Source: Deltaproteobacteria bacterium (GTDB lineage: Bacteria > Desulfobacterota > Desulfobacteria > Desulfobacterales > UBA5852). From it: DNA of 64,000 bases. The notes beneath the pieces were generated by a model. That model ran no database searches. It had not been told where the DNA came from and worked only from the letters and a program-made list of their open reading frames with translations. Both the position numbers and the translations under genes were made by a program. Location of the stretch: the NCBI GenBank assembly GCA_020444045.1, contig JAHLLS010000010.1:113843-177842 (forward strand). The letters are read 5' to 3'. Positions 15,659 to 25,153 of this stretch are shown in pieces (the stretch's first letter is position 1; each line of letters begins with the position of its first letter).

Positions 15659-16888
15659 ATGAAAATCATGGTCATCAATTCCGGCAGTTCATCGATCAAG
15701 TACCAGATTTTTGATATGCGGAATCGTTCCGTCCTGGCTTCCGGCCTGCTGGAAAAAATCGGCGAGCCCGACAGCCGACTAACCCACCAGACCCTTGTCC
15801 AGGGCAACCGGTTCGAAAAAATTGAAAAAACCGCTGCCATTGCCGATCACCGGCAGGGGTTTGATCAGATCAACACGGTTCTGCGGCAAACTGGATCGCT
15901 TCACGATATGACCGAGCTTGCCGGCATCGGCCACCGTGTGGTTCATGGGGGTGAAACCTTCACGCAACCCACTTTGATCAATGCCGCAGTCATCGACACC
16001 ATCCGCACCCTGATCCCTCTGGCGCCCCTCCATAACCCGGCCAATCTGACCGGTATCGAAGTGGCCTTGGCCGGTGCGCCGGATGTTCCCCAGGTGGCCA
16101 TTTTCGACACCGCATTTCACCAGACCCTCCCCCCCCATGCATTCCATTACGCTATACCGCGGGAACTCTACCGGAAGCATGCCATTCGACGTTACGGGTT
16201 TCATGGGACCTCGCATTTTTATGTGGCCAACCAGGCCGCTGGCCTGATGCGCCGCCCCTTCGAAACGCTCAGTCTGATCACACTGCATCTGGGCAACGGC
16301 GCCAGTGCCGCGGCCATCCAAAATGGCGTCAGCATCGACACCTCCATGGGGTTGACACCACTGGAAGGTCTGATCATGGGAACGCGTTGCGGTGATCTGG
16401 ATCCGGCCATTATTTTCTATCTCGGACGCGAAACCGACCGATCATCAGACGCCATCGATGTACTTCTCAACAAGGAAAGCGGCCTCAAGGGTATTTGCGG
16501 GGTCAACGACATGCGGGAAATCGCCCGACTGGCCGAAGCAGGCAACACCGACGCCCGCCTGGCTATCGACATGTATGTCTATCGGCTGCGTAAATACATC
16601 GGCAGCTACACGGCAGCCCTGGGCCGTCTGGATGCCCTGGTTTTCACCGGCGGCATCGGTGAAAACGCGGCCGGGATACGCTCTGCCGCCTGCCGCCATT
16701 TGGAAATTCTCGGCATTGTCATCGATGATGATAAAAACCATGCCGCTTCCCGCGAGGCCTGCGAAATTCAAAGCGCCGACAGCCGCGTCAAGATTCTGGT
16801 GATCCCCACCAACGAAGAACTTGAAATTGCGGATCAGACCAAACGATTGCTGGAAAGCACAAGTGGTCATGAAACGGAGGATCGATAG
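15659..16888 (+). CDS. ackA: Acetate kinase
   Basis: 409 aa from the ATG that gives the classical start MKIMVINSGSSSIKY. ASKHA-fold motifs are all present: the phosphate-1 loop NSGSSS, HRVVHGG, the FDTAFH and GFHGTSH active-site segments, HLGNGAS, the conserved GLIMGTRCGDLDP loop and the adenosine-binding FTGGIGENA. It converts acetyl phosphate plus ADP to acetate plus ATP. It follows pta on the same strand and is likely co-transcribed. The frame can be extended 12 codons upstream, but that region lacks similarity to the family. Confidence 0.97.
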   Translation: MKIMVINSGSSSIKYQIFDMRNRSVLASGLLEKIGEPDSRLTHQTLVQGNRFEKIEKTAAIADHRQGFDQINTVLRQTGSLHDMTELAGIGHRVVHGGETFTQPTLINAAVIDTIRTLIPLAPLHNPANLTGIEVALAGAPDVPQVAIFDTAFHQTLPPHAFHYAIPRELYRKHAIRRYGFHGTSHFYVANQAAGLMRRPFETLSLITLHLGNGASAAAIQNGVSIDTSMGLTPLEGLIMGTRCGDLDPAIIFYLGRETDRSSDAIDVLLNKESGLKGICGVNDMREIARLAEAGNTDARLAIDMYVYRLRKYIGSYTAALGRLDALVFTGGIGENAAGIRSAACRHLEILGIVIDDDKNHAASREACEIQSADSRVKILVIPTNEELEIADQTKRLLESTSGHETEDR

Positions 16889-17140
16889 ACCGCACGCGCC
16901 CTTTCCAGTAGAGGTCTATCGTGGGTGACCCCCTTCTCCATCCTTAAATTTCGAAGCATCCGGCCGCATGCAAGACGGCCGCCCGGGACATGCGGCCACC
17001 GGGGTATCCGGTGTTTTCGCCCCGCGATGTTCCCTGCCCGGTTGTTTTTTTTGTAAAATGTCCTAATATAGTAAACTGTTTGCCATGCATTCCATCCTGC
17101 CTTGAATCAACACCGAATCCGTGTACGGGAGATCAAGCCC
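16889..17140. other. Intergenic with GC hairpin at 16962-16997
   Basis: GGCCGCATG (16962-16970) is the reverse complement of CATGCGGCC (16989-16997), giving a 9-bp stem with an 18-nt loop. No T-tract follows, so it may be an attenuator or mRNA-stability hairpin between ackA and gpmI. No gene is seen. Confidence 0.5.
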
Positions 17141-18799
17141 ATGACACCGCTCCATCCTTCGACATCATTTTCCGGTCCCCGAGGCCCCGTCGTCCTGCTC
17201 ATCATGGACGGCATCGGTATCGGCAAACATCCTGAAGGCGATGTGGTGCGCCAGGCCAACACCCCCATCCTGGACTGGATGGCCGCAAACTGCCTGACCA
17301 CCCGTCTCAAGGCCCACGGTAAGGCGGTGGGCATGCCCTCTGACAAGGACATGGGCAACAGTGAAGTCGGCCACAACGCCATCGGCTGCGGTCGGGTTTT
17401 CGAGCAGGGTGCGGCCCTGGTCAACAAGGCCATTGCCGACGGAAGCCTTTTTGACGGCCCGGTCTGGCAAGACCTGATTGCCAATGCGCGCCGCGAAGGG
17501 CAAAGCCTTCATCTTATCGGATTGCTCTCGGACGGCAACGTTCACAGCCACATCGATCATCTGGAAGCTTTGTTGACGGAAGCGCAGCGCAGCGGTGTCA
17601 AAACCGCCCGTGTTCACGCTCTGCTGGACGGCCGCGATGTGCCCTCCACATCGGCCCTGACCTATATCGACCGTCTGGAAACGGTTTTATCCGATCTTCA
17701 CCGTAAAGACGGGGTGGATTTTGCCATCGCTTCCGGAGGCGGCCGGATGAAGATCACCATGGATCGCTATGAAGCCGATTGGGACATGGTGGCAAAAGGC
17801 TGGCAGACCCATGTCGCTGGAAACGGAAGGGGCTTTGCCTCCAGCCGGGAAGCCATCGAAGCCTACCGGACCGAGCATGCCGGGGTGATCGATCAGGACC
17901 TGCCCCCCTTCGTCATCCACCGTGACGGCCGGCCGGTAGGCCCCATCCGGGATGGTGACAGCGTCATCTTCTTCAACTTCCGTGGCGACCGGGCCATCGA
18001 GATCAGCAAAGCCTTCGAACAAGAAAGCTTTGCGCATTTCGAAAGGACGCCTTTTCCCCAGGTCGCGTATGCCGGTATGATGCAATACGATGGCGACGCG
18101 CTGATCCCGTCCCGCTATCTGGTCAGTCCTCCCGGCATCGACAACACCATGGGCGAATATCTGGCCAAGGCCGGCGTGCCCCAGCTGGCCATCAGCGAAA
18201 CCCAGAAATTCGGTCACGTCACCTATTTTTTCAACGGCAACCGCACGGGCAAATTCAGCGAAGAACTGGAAGACTACATCGAGGTTCCATCAGACCGCGT
18301 CCCGTTCGAAGAGCGTCCCTGGATGAAAGCCGCCGAAATTACGGACAAGGTCGTGGAAGCCATCGGCTCCGGCCGCTACCGTTTTATTCGCCTGAACTAT
18401 GCCAACGGCGATATGGTGGGCCACACGGGTATCCTGCCGGCGGTTGAAATTGCGGTGGAGACCGTCGATCTTTGCCTGGGCCGCATCCTGCACGCCATTC
18501 GGGAAACCGACGGCATCCTGATTGTTACTGCCGATCACGGCAACTCGGACGACATGTTCGAACGCCACAAGAAAACAGGTGATGTCATCATCGATGACGC
18601 CAACGGGCAGCCCAAAACCAAAACCGCCCATTCGCTCAACCCGGTGCCGGTCCATATTTATGACCCGGCCAAGAGTGTACCCATGCGGCTTTCGAAACAC
18701 CGCGACCTGGGCATCAGCAGCCTTGCGGCCACGACCCTGACCCTTCTGGGCTTCGAACCGCCGGAAGATTATACCCCGAGTATTGTCGACATCGGATGA
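17141..18799 (+). CDS. gpmI: 2,3-bisphosphoglycerate-independent phosphoglycerate mutase
   Basis: 552 aa from the ATG with GGGAG upstream. It belongs to the alkaline-phosphatase superfamily. MDGIGIG holds the first metal-binding Asp, Ser74 in GNSEVGH is the phosphorylated nucleophile, HSHIDH and LDGRDVPSTSAL lie in the phosphotransferase insert, and NYANGDMVGHTG and TADHGNSDDM supply the second metal site. It needs manganese and interconverts 3- and 2-phosphoglycerate. It sits between ackA and pgk on the same strand. All key residues are present and the length is slightly above the usual 510, mainly at the N-terminus. Confidence 0.97.
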   Translation: MTPLHPSTSFSGPRGPVVLLIMDGIGIGKHPEGDVVRQANTPILDWMAANCLTTRLKAHGKAVGMPSDKDMGNSEVGHNAIGCGRVFEQGAALVNKAIADGSLFDGPVWQDLIANARREGQSLHLIGLLSDGNVHSHIDHLEALLTEAQRSGVKTARVHALLDGRDVPSTSALTYIDRLETVLSDLHRKDGVDFAIASGGGRMKITMDRYEADWDMVAKGWQTHVAGNGRGFASSREAIEAYRTEHAGVIDQDLPPFVIHRDGRPVGPIRDGDSVIFFNFRGDRAIEISKAFEQESFAHFERTPFPQVAYAGMMQYDGDALIPSRYLVSPPGIDNTMGEYLAKAGVPQLAISETQKFGHVTYFFNGNRTGKFSEELEDYIEVPSDRVPFEERPWMKAAEITDKVVEAIGSGRYRFIRLNYANGDMVGHTGILPAVEIAVETVDLCLGRILHAIRETDGILIVTADHGNSDDMFERHKKTGDVIIDDANGQPKTKTAHSLNPVPVHIYDPAKSVPMRLSKHRDLGISSLAATTLTLLGFEPPEDYTPSIVDIG

Positions 18800-18896
18800 T
18801 GGCAGGCGCGGTTTACGCGAAAAGCGTCCCGACGCTCACCCGAAAACGGTTTAACCCTGCCGTATGACCATTCTTCATTTTTTCCGAGGAGGCACC

Positions 18897-20093
18897 ATGG
18901 ACAAGCTGACCGTAGATGATCTTGATGTTGACCGCCAGCGGGTGTTGATGCGTGTGGATTTCAATGTGCCCCTGGCCGACGGCGAGGTTGCCGATGACAC
19001 ACGCATACGGGCGGCCCTGCCGACGATTCAAAGCATTTTGGACCGGGGGGGGCGTCTGGTGCTCATGTCACATCTGGGACGGCCCAAGGGACAGCGGGTA
19101 CCGGACCTGTCGCTCGAGCCCTGTGCCCGGACACTGCAAGACCTGCTTCAGCAGCCGGTTACCTTTGTCGACGACTGCATCGGCCCCGCCGCCCGGGCAT
19201 CGGCCGAGCTGCTGAATCCGGGCGAAGTGCTTCTCCTTGAAAACCTGCGATATTACGAGGAAGAAACGGATAATGACCCCGTCTTTGCGGCCCAGTTGGC
19301 CGCCTTGGGCGATGTCTACGTCAACGACGCCTTCGGAACCGCACACCGCGCCCATGCGTCCACGGAAGGTGTTACCCATCATATTGCACAATGTGCGGCC
19401 GGCTATCTGCTGATGAAGGAAATCGAATACCTTGACCGGGTAATCGAAGCCCCGTCAAAACCCTTTGTGGCCGTACTGGGCGGTGCCAAGATATCCGGTA
19501 AAATCGACGTTATCGCCCATCTTATGGACAAGGTGGACCACATTCTGATCGGCGGCGGCATGGCCTACACTTTTTTCAAAGCCATGGGATATACCATCGG
19601 CACATCGCTCCTCGAGGAAGACCGTATCGAAATGGCCCGGGATCTTTTAAAAAAGGCCCACGGCAAGATTCTGCTGCCGGTCGACAACCTCGTTGCCGAT
19701 CACATCGATATCAAAAAGGGAACCATCGGGGCCCTGCAGACGACACCCGTGGATGCCATTCCGGAAGGGTGGTGCGGGGTGGACATCGGGCCTCAAACCC
19801 TGCAACGATTCGGGGATGTTTTGCGCACCGCCCGCACCGTGGTGTGGAACGGACCGATGGGCATTTTCGAGTTGGCGGCTTCATCCGAAGGAACGTTTGC
19901 TTTGGCGAAATTGATGGCCGACATCACCGACGGGGGGGCCATCACCGTAATCGGCGGCGGCGACTCGGCGCGTGCTGTGAGCGACGCCGGTGTGGCCGAT
20001 CGGGTTTCCCACGTTTCCACCGGCGGTGGGGCTTCCCTCGAAATGCTTGAGGGGAAAGTACTTCCCGGCGTGGCAGCCCTGACGGAAAAGTAG
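18897..20093 (+). CDS. pgk: Phosphoglycerate kinase
   Basis: 398 aa, normal length, from the ATG preceded by GAGGAGG. Family motifs in order: [13 protein letters not shown] (3-PG binding), [68 protein letters not shown] and the C-terminal GGGDSARAV with [11 protein letters not shown] for ATP. It transfers phosphate between 1,3-bisphosphoglycerate and ADP. It is next to gpmI (97-bp gap), so the two consecutive lower-glycolysis steps are clustered, which can serve glycolysis or gluconeogenesis. Confidence 0.98.
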   Translation: MDKLTVDDLDVDRQRVLMRVDFNVPLADGEVADDTRIRAALPTIQSILDRGGRLVLMSHLGRPKGQRVPDLSLEPCARTLQDLLQQPVTFVDDCIGPAARASAELLNPGEVLLLENLRYYEEETDNDPVFAAQLAALGDVYVNDAFGTAHRAHASTEGVTHHIAQCAAGYLLMKEIEYLDRVIEAPSKPFVAVLGGAKISGKIDVIAHLMDKVDHILIGGGMAYTFFKAMGYTIGTSLLEEDRIEMARDLLKKAHGKILLPVDNLVADHIDIKKGTIGALQTTPVDAIPEGWCGVDIGPQTLQRFGDVLRTARTVVWNGPMGIFELAASSEGTFALAKLMADITDGGAITVIGGGDSARAVSDAGVADRVSHVSTGGGASLEMLEGKVLPGVAALTEK

Positions 20094-20293
20094 CGTACCC
20101 CAAAATGCGCTTTGGACCCTGGCCTATATTTTCCGACGGCTTCCGTCCGGGGCGAACCATCGTGCGTTACCCCGCAACCCCTTGTGCACCCGCATCAGGC
20201 CATTAACAATGTAAGGCCAAGTCGGACCCCGGCGGGCCCGTTTCCAGCCCGCGCACGAGAATCAAATCAACGCCATACAACGAAGGGAACCCC

Positions 20294-22420
20294 ATGACCG
20301 ATAGCGACACCCTGTTGACCCTAACCCGAAGCGGTTTTCAGCACCTCGATGTTCCTGATCCCTACAAAGAAAGTGCGCTGAAATGGCTTGCACGCTGGAT
20401 CACTGAGCCGGCATTTCAGGACTACCGGCCCCAGATCGAACATCTCATCGAAACCGAACACTGGGATTTTCTGTTGGATGCCTTCTACCAGATCATTCCC
20501 TTCGGCACCGGAGGCCGGCGCGGCCCGGTGGGCATTGGCCCCAACCGGATCAATCCCTGGACCATCCAGTCCTCGGCCCAGGGTCACGCCCAATATCTAA
20601 AAAAGCAATTCGGGGATGAGGCCTGCCGGCGAGGGATTGTACTGACCTATGATGTCCGTCGATTCACGGAAACAACGCCCTATGCCGTCGACCGGCCCAA
20701 TCCGGTCCAAAACCTGGATGGCCGTGACCTGATGATGGCCGCAGCGGAAGTTTACACGGCCAACGGCATACGGGTCTTTGTCTACGACGGAGCGCGCAGC
20801 ACCCCCCAGCTGTCGTTTACCATTCGTCACCTCAACAGCATCTCAGGGGATATGTTCAGCGCCAGCCACAATCCGCCCACGGACAATGGCAAGAAGGTCT
20901 ACGACCAGTATGGCGGTCAATTGATCCCTCCCCACGACCAGACCCTTGTGGATGAAGTCACCGGCCATGTGGATCAGATTTTCACCCTTTCCTATGACGA
21001 TGCGGTGGCCCAAGGTTTGGTCACCCTCATCGGGGAAGATGTGGATCTGGCCTACCAGGAGGCCGTGTCCGCATTGAGCCTCTCTAAAGCACGCGGCATC
21101 CGGATTCTCTATTCACCCTTGCACGGAACAGGACTGACATCCGTCTATCCGGTCCTGCAGCAGATTGGTTTCGATGTCACCCTGGACCCGGCCACGTCCA
21201 ACATGAGCGGCAGGTTTGAAAACGTCACCTTCAACATTCCCAACCCGGAAGTCCGGCAGTCTTTTGATACCGCCCTGCCCCATGCCGATGCCATCCAGGC
21301 CGACCTGATCCTCAGCACCGATCCCGATGCCGATCGCATCGGGATCATGGTCAACCATCACGGCGCCTGGGAATTTATGAATGGCAACGAAATCGGCATC
21401 CTCCTGACCCATTACGGCATCCGCCAATTCAAAGCTCAGGGCATGTTGGGGCCTGAGAGCACGATCATCAAAACCGACGTCACCACCGCCATGATCGCCC
21501 GCATCGCCCAAACCCACGGGGTGCAGTGCATCGGCGATCTTCTGGTGGGTTTCAAATATATCGGCGAAGAAATGAACCGGCTCGAAGCGGAAGGCCGGCT
21601 GGAGGGCTTCATCCTGGGCACCGAGGAAAGTCACGGCTTCCTGATGGGCAACTATGCCCGGGACAAGGATGCCGCTGGAGCGGCTGTCTGGTTGGCCGAA
21701 TATGCGGCCGAGCTCAAACGATCAGGGCGGACCCTGATCGACCAGCTGGACCGGATCTATGCCCAGTACGGCTATTGCCACAACTATCTGACGGAAATAC
21801 GACTGCTGGGCGCCACCGGCATGGATCAAATCCAACACATCATGGATCACCTGCGCCAGCACACGGTGGAAACCTTCGGCGAATTCGGTGTGCAATCCAA
21901 AAGAGACAGGTGGGATGGCGATCCCCAGCCGCATTTATCCCGTACCGACACGTCCTCGCGCAATGTGCTCATTTTCCAGTTGAAAAAGCAAACTGCAACG
22001 GAAAGCATGCGGGTCACCGTTCGCCCTTCAGGCACCGAACCCAAAGTCAAAATGTATTTCGAAGTGATCGGACGCGCCTGCACCGTTGATGGCCTGACCG
22101 CGGCCAAAGCGGAAGTAAAAGCGATCTGCCAGCGCCTTGAAAAGGCAGTCATGCAATACTGTTACCGCATCCTGGGGGTCGACTTCCCCGATCGGGGTTT
22201 TCTGCTGTTCTGGCAATTGCCGCTGACCGACAAACTGCACTACTTCACTATTGAAGACGACCTCGCTGCGCTGCGAATGCTTGAAAATGCCGTGGACCGT
22301 CAAGCCCGTCTCAACGCACTGCTGGCCTTTCTGGGAGCCAACCCCATTGAAAAAATCGATGCCGCCTTCCAGGCCCGCTATAAAAAAGGCATTCGGGCCT
22401 ATCTGGATTTAAACCATTGA
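20294..22420 (+). CDS. Alpha-D-phosphohexomutase (phosphoglucomutase-type) with C-terminal extension
   Basis: 708 aa. The four-domain phosphohexomutase core is clear: catalytic Ser191 in SASHNPPTDNG, the magnesium loop DPDADR (343-348), the sugar-binding GTEESHGF, and the phosphate-binding RPSGTEPKVK (577 on). It interconverts hexose 1- and 6-phosphates (glucose and/or mannose). The chain continues about 130 residues past the phosphate loop, roughly 100 more than in typical 545-aa enzymes, with a hydrophobic/aromatic patch (GFLLFWQLPL). The start near GAAGGGAACCCC is well supported. It follows pgk and precedes a glycosyltransferase, suggesting supply of activated sugars. Confidence 0.92.
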   Translation: MTDSDTLLTLTRSGFQHLDVPDPYKESALKWLARWITEPAFQDYRPQIEHLIETEHWDFLLDAFYQIIPFGTGGRRGPVGIGPNRINPWTIQSSAQGHAQYLKKQFGDEACRRGIVLTYDVRRFTETTPYAVDRPNPVQNLDGRDLMMAAAEVYTANGIRVFVYDGARSTPQLSFTIRHLNSISGDMFSASHNPPTDNGKKVYDQYGGQLIPPHDQTLVDEVTGHVDQIFTLSYDDAVAQGLVTLIGEDVDLAYQEAVSALSLSKARGIRILYSPLHGTGLTSVYPVLQQIGFDVTLDPATSNMSGRFENVTFNIPNPEVRQSFDTALPHADAIQADLILSTDPDADRIGIMVNHHGAWEFMNGNEIGILLTHYGIRQFKAQGMLGPESTIIKTDVTTAMIARIAQTHGVQCIGDLLVGFKYIGEEMNRLEAEGRLEGFILGTEESHGFLMGNYARDKDAAGAAVWLAEYAAELKRSGRTLIDQLDRIYAQYGYCHNYLTEIRLLGATGMDQIQHIMDHLRQHTVETFGEFGVQSKRDRWDGDPQPHLSRTDTSSRNVLIFQLKKQTATESMRVTVRPSGTEPKVKMYFEVIGRACTVDGLTAAKAEVKAICQRLEKAVMQYCYRILGVDFPDRGFLLFWQLPLTDKLHYFTIEDDLAALRMLENAVDRQARLNALLAFLGANPIEKIDAAFQARYKKGIRAYLDLNH

Positions 22421-22516
22421 CCGTTGTCCATCGAAATGATGACCATGACAGATAAGCAATGAAGACCCCGGGAAAAAACCAGGCCTTACCGATTCGGCGT
22501 TTTAGAACCGGAAGGC

Positions 22517-23866
22517 GTGACGCAAACCGTCGTATTCCTTTTCGTTTATGAGACAACCCTACCGGCTGAAAAGGACACGCCTTTGAAAAATCGCATCGAG
22601 CGTTTCCAATCCCGTCACATCGGCATCATATCCACCCGCATTGCCGGAACGGACGGCGTTTCCCTTGAGACCGAAAAGTGGGCCGCGGTGCTTGAAAAAG
22701 AGGGCTTCACCTGTTTTTACTTTGCCGGTGAACTGGATCGCCCCACCGAACGAAGCTATCCTGTGGCAGAAGCCCATTTCATGCATCCGGAAGTCCAGGA
22801 CATCTATATCAGTTGTTTCGATGTTGAGATCCGCACACGCGAGACCACCGACAAGCTCCATCGGATCAAAAACCACCTCAAGGATCACTTGGAATCGTTT
22901 GTAAACCAATTTGAAATCGGCATGCTGCTGATCGAGAACGCCCTGACCATCCCCCTCAATCTGCCCCTCGGAGTCGCCCTGACCGAATTCATCATGGAGA
23001 CGGGCATGCCCACCATCGCCCACCATCATGATTTTTACTGGGAACGGGACCGCTTCACCAACAATGCGGTGGCCGATTATCTGAGCCTGGCATTCCCGCC
23101 CAACCTGCCCAGCATCCGGCACGTGGTGATCAATTCCCATGCCGGTGCGCAGCTAAGTCTGCGCACGGGAATCTCCCCCCTGGTCTGCCCGAATGTCATG
23201 GATTTTGCCCGTCCGCCCGACCCGCCCGACGCCTATGCCGCTGATGTACGCCAATCACTGAATCTGGAGAAAGACGAATTGCTCATTCTCCAGCCGACCC
23301 GGGTGGTCCAACGCAAGGGCATCGAACATGCCATCGAACTGGTCCACCGCCTGGGACGCAAGGCCAAGCTGATCATCTCGCATGCCTCGGGCGACGAGGG
23401 CTACGACTATGAGCTTCGCCTGCGGGAATACTCCAACCTCATGGGTGTCAATACGCTGTTTGTTTCGGATATCATCAACGAACACCGCGGCACCACCAGT
23501 GACGGGCGCAAGATCTACACGCTGGAGGACATCTATCCCCATGCGGACCTGGTGACCTACCCGTCCACCTTCGAAGGATTCGGCAACGCTTTCTTGGAAG
23601 CGGTTTATTTCCGCAAACCGGTTGTGGTAAACAATTACTCCATCTACAACAAGGACATCAAGCCCAAGGGCTTCCAGGTCATCGAGATCGACGGCTACGT
23701 GACCGGCGACGCCGTGCAGAAAGCCAACCGGGTGCTCAAGGACACCGCCATGCGGCAACGCATGGTGGATCACAATTTCGAACTGGGTCGGCGCTTCTTT
23801 TCCTACGAGGTGCTGGAATCTCAACTCAAAGCCTTAATGATGGTCCACCGCATGGGGGTCAGCTGA
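22517..23866 (+). CDS. GT4-family glycosyltransferase
   Basis: About 449 aa if the GTG at 22517 is used; a TTG at 22583 with AAGGA upstream is an alternative that trims 22 residues. The GT-B fold is evident. The N-terminal half begins IGIISTRIAGTDGVSLETEKW (acceptor side; 20 or so residues with a GG-like loop), and the C-terminal half carries QPTRVVQRKG and the retaining EX7E motif in TFEGFGNAFLEAV. GT4 enzymes transfer a nucleotide-activated sugar with retention. Gene order behind the phosphohexomutase suggests a route to a glycoside or compatible solute, but donor and acceptor cannot be read from the sequence. Confidence 0.85.
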   Translation: MTQTVVFLFVYETTLPAEKDTPLKNRIERFQSRHIGIISTRIAGTDGVSLETEKWAAVLEKEGFTCFYFAGELDRPTERSYPVAEAHFMHPEVQDIYISCFDVEIRTRETTDKLHRIKNHLKDHLESFVNQFEIGMLLIENALTIPLNLPLGVALTEFIMETGMPTIAHHHDFYWERDRFTNNAVADYLSLAFPPNLPSIRHVVINSHAGAQLSLRTGISPLVCPNVMDFARPPDPPDAYAADVRQSLNLEKDELLILQPTRVVQRKGIEHAIELVHRLGRKAKLIISHASGDEGYDYELRLREYSNLMGVNTLFVSDIINEHRGTTSDGRKIYTLEDIYPHADLVTYPSTFEGFGNAFLEAVYFRKPVVVNNYSIYNKDIKPKGFQVIEIDGYVTGDAVQKANRVLKDTAMRQRMVDHNFELGRRFFSYEVLESQLKALMMVHRMGVS

Positions 23867-23954
23867 CCCAAGCGAGCTATACAAGAATCAATCAATTTAC
23901 TTACAGGAATAAAGCGCAAAACGTCTCATAACCTCATCGAAAAGGAGTCTGGGC

Positions 23955-25064
23955 ATGGTGCCAAACAAAACCATCGCAATCGCTTCCTTGATGGTGCTGC
24001 TGACGGCAGCCGTTTTCGGCAGCAGTCAAGCCGCTGACGTCAAGACCGAAGAAGTGGTCACTGGTGTGGATGTGGTCATCGTGGATAAATTCATCCGCAC
24101 GGCAGATAACTTCATTGTTTTATATGACGCCTCCGGCAGCATGGGCCGCCCTTACGCAAATACCGGCATGACCATGATCGAGGCGGCGGAAAAAGCACTC
24201 AAGGGCAAAAATGCGCTGCTGCCGGACCTGGGGTTCAATGCCGGGCTCTACCTGTACACCCCTTGGCAGGTCTTTTATGAGATGCAGCCCTACGACAAAG
24301 ACAAATTCGCCGAAGCCATCGACAGCCTGCCTGACACCGAAACGGCCGGTACCTTCAAAGGACAACCCACCCCCCTGGTGGAAGCCCTGGAAAATATTGA
24401 TCCCATCCTGGCGGGCGTTTCTGGCCGCACAGCGGTTTTTGTGTTTTCGGACGGCACATATAAACTTCCCGCATCAAAAAAACGGCCGCTGGAAGTCGTC
24501 AAAGCGCTCTCGGAAAAGTACGATGTCTTCTTTTACATCGTCAGCACGGCGGATACCGACACGAATGTACAGATGCTGCGGAGCCTGGTGGGCGTCAATC
24601 CCCGCTCCCGGGTCATCCCCTTCGAATGGCTGCTGGGCCATCCCTACCGCACCGCCGGTGCTCTGTTTACGGTCAAATCGATCGCCTTTGTTTCCGAAAA
24701 AACAGAATCCGTCGTCACGGGCATCACCGTGCAGAATGTTACCTTTGAAATCGATGAACCCAATATCCGCCCTGAAGACCATGAACGCTTGAAAAAACTG
24801 GGACAGTTTTTGAAGGACAATCCGGAGGCAGACGTTTTGTTGGAAGGATTCACCGATGCCACCGGTGACGAGTACTACAACCTGCATCTATCCCGCCGAC
24901 GGGCTTTCCGCGTGGCCCAATACCTCATGGATAATTTTGATATTCCGCGCGAGCGAATCGTCATCCAATGGTACGGCATGATCAATCCGATTGCGGACAA
25001 CAGCACGCCGGAGGGACGCGCCCAGAACCGACGGGTGGAAGTGGAGGTCGTCGGGCTTAACTAA
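23955..25064 (+). CDS. VWA-like domain fused to OmpA C-terminal domain, periplasmic
   Basis: 369 aa with a signal peptide cleaved near SSQAA. Residues about 50-215 resemble a von Willebrand A domain: the strand FIVLYDASGSM holds a complete metal-ion-dependent adhesion motif (DxSGS), and VFVFSDGTY is the matching central strand. Residues about 245-368 are an OmpA/MotB domain (FTDATGDEYYNLHLSRRRA and GRAQNRRVEV), which binds peptidoglycan. The protein is probably anchored to the cell wall while the VWA domain binds a partner. AAGGAG precedes the ATG; a strong terminator follows. Confidence 0.87.
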   Translation: MVPNKTIAIASLMVLLTAAVFGSSQAADVKTEEVVTGVDVVIVDKFIRTADNFIVLYDASGSMGRPYANTGMTMIEAAEKALKGKNALLPDLGFNAGLYLYTPWQVFYEMQPYDKDKFAEAIDSLPDTETAGTFKGQPTPLVEALENIDPILAGVSGRTAVFVFSDGTYKLPASKKRPLEVVKALSEKYDVFFYIVSTADTDTNVQMLRSLVGVNPRSRVIPFEWLLGHPYRTAGALFTVKSIAFVSEKTESVVTGITVQNVTFEIDEPNIRPEDHERLKKLGQFLKDNPEADVLLEGFTDATGDEYYNLHLSRRRAFRVAQYLMDNFDIPRERIVIQWYGMINPIADNSTPEGRAQNRRVEVEVVGLN

Positions 25065-25102
25065 CCCTGTTTGGACAGCCAACCTTCTGTTTCGCAAATT
25101 CG

Positions 25103-25144
25103 AAGCGGGAACCGGGAGCGATCCACGTCCGGTTCCCGCTTTTT
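25103..25144. terminator. Strong terminator between convergent genes
   Basis: A 13-bp perfect stem, AAGCGGGAACCGG (25103-25115) with 25129-25141, a 13-nt loop and a TTTTT tail on the plus strand. It ends the VWA-OmpA transcript. On the minus strand the tail is weaker, but it lies directly after the histidine kinase gene. Confidence 0.9.
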
Positions 25145-25153
25145 GGTTATGCT

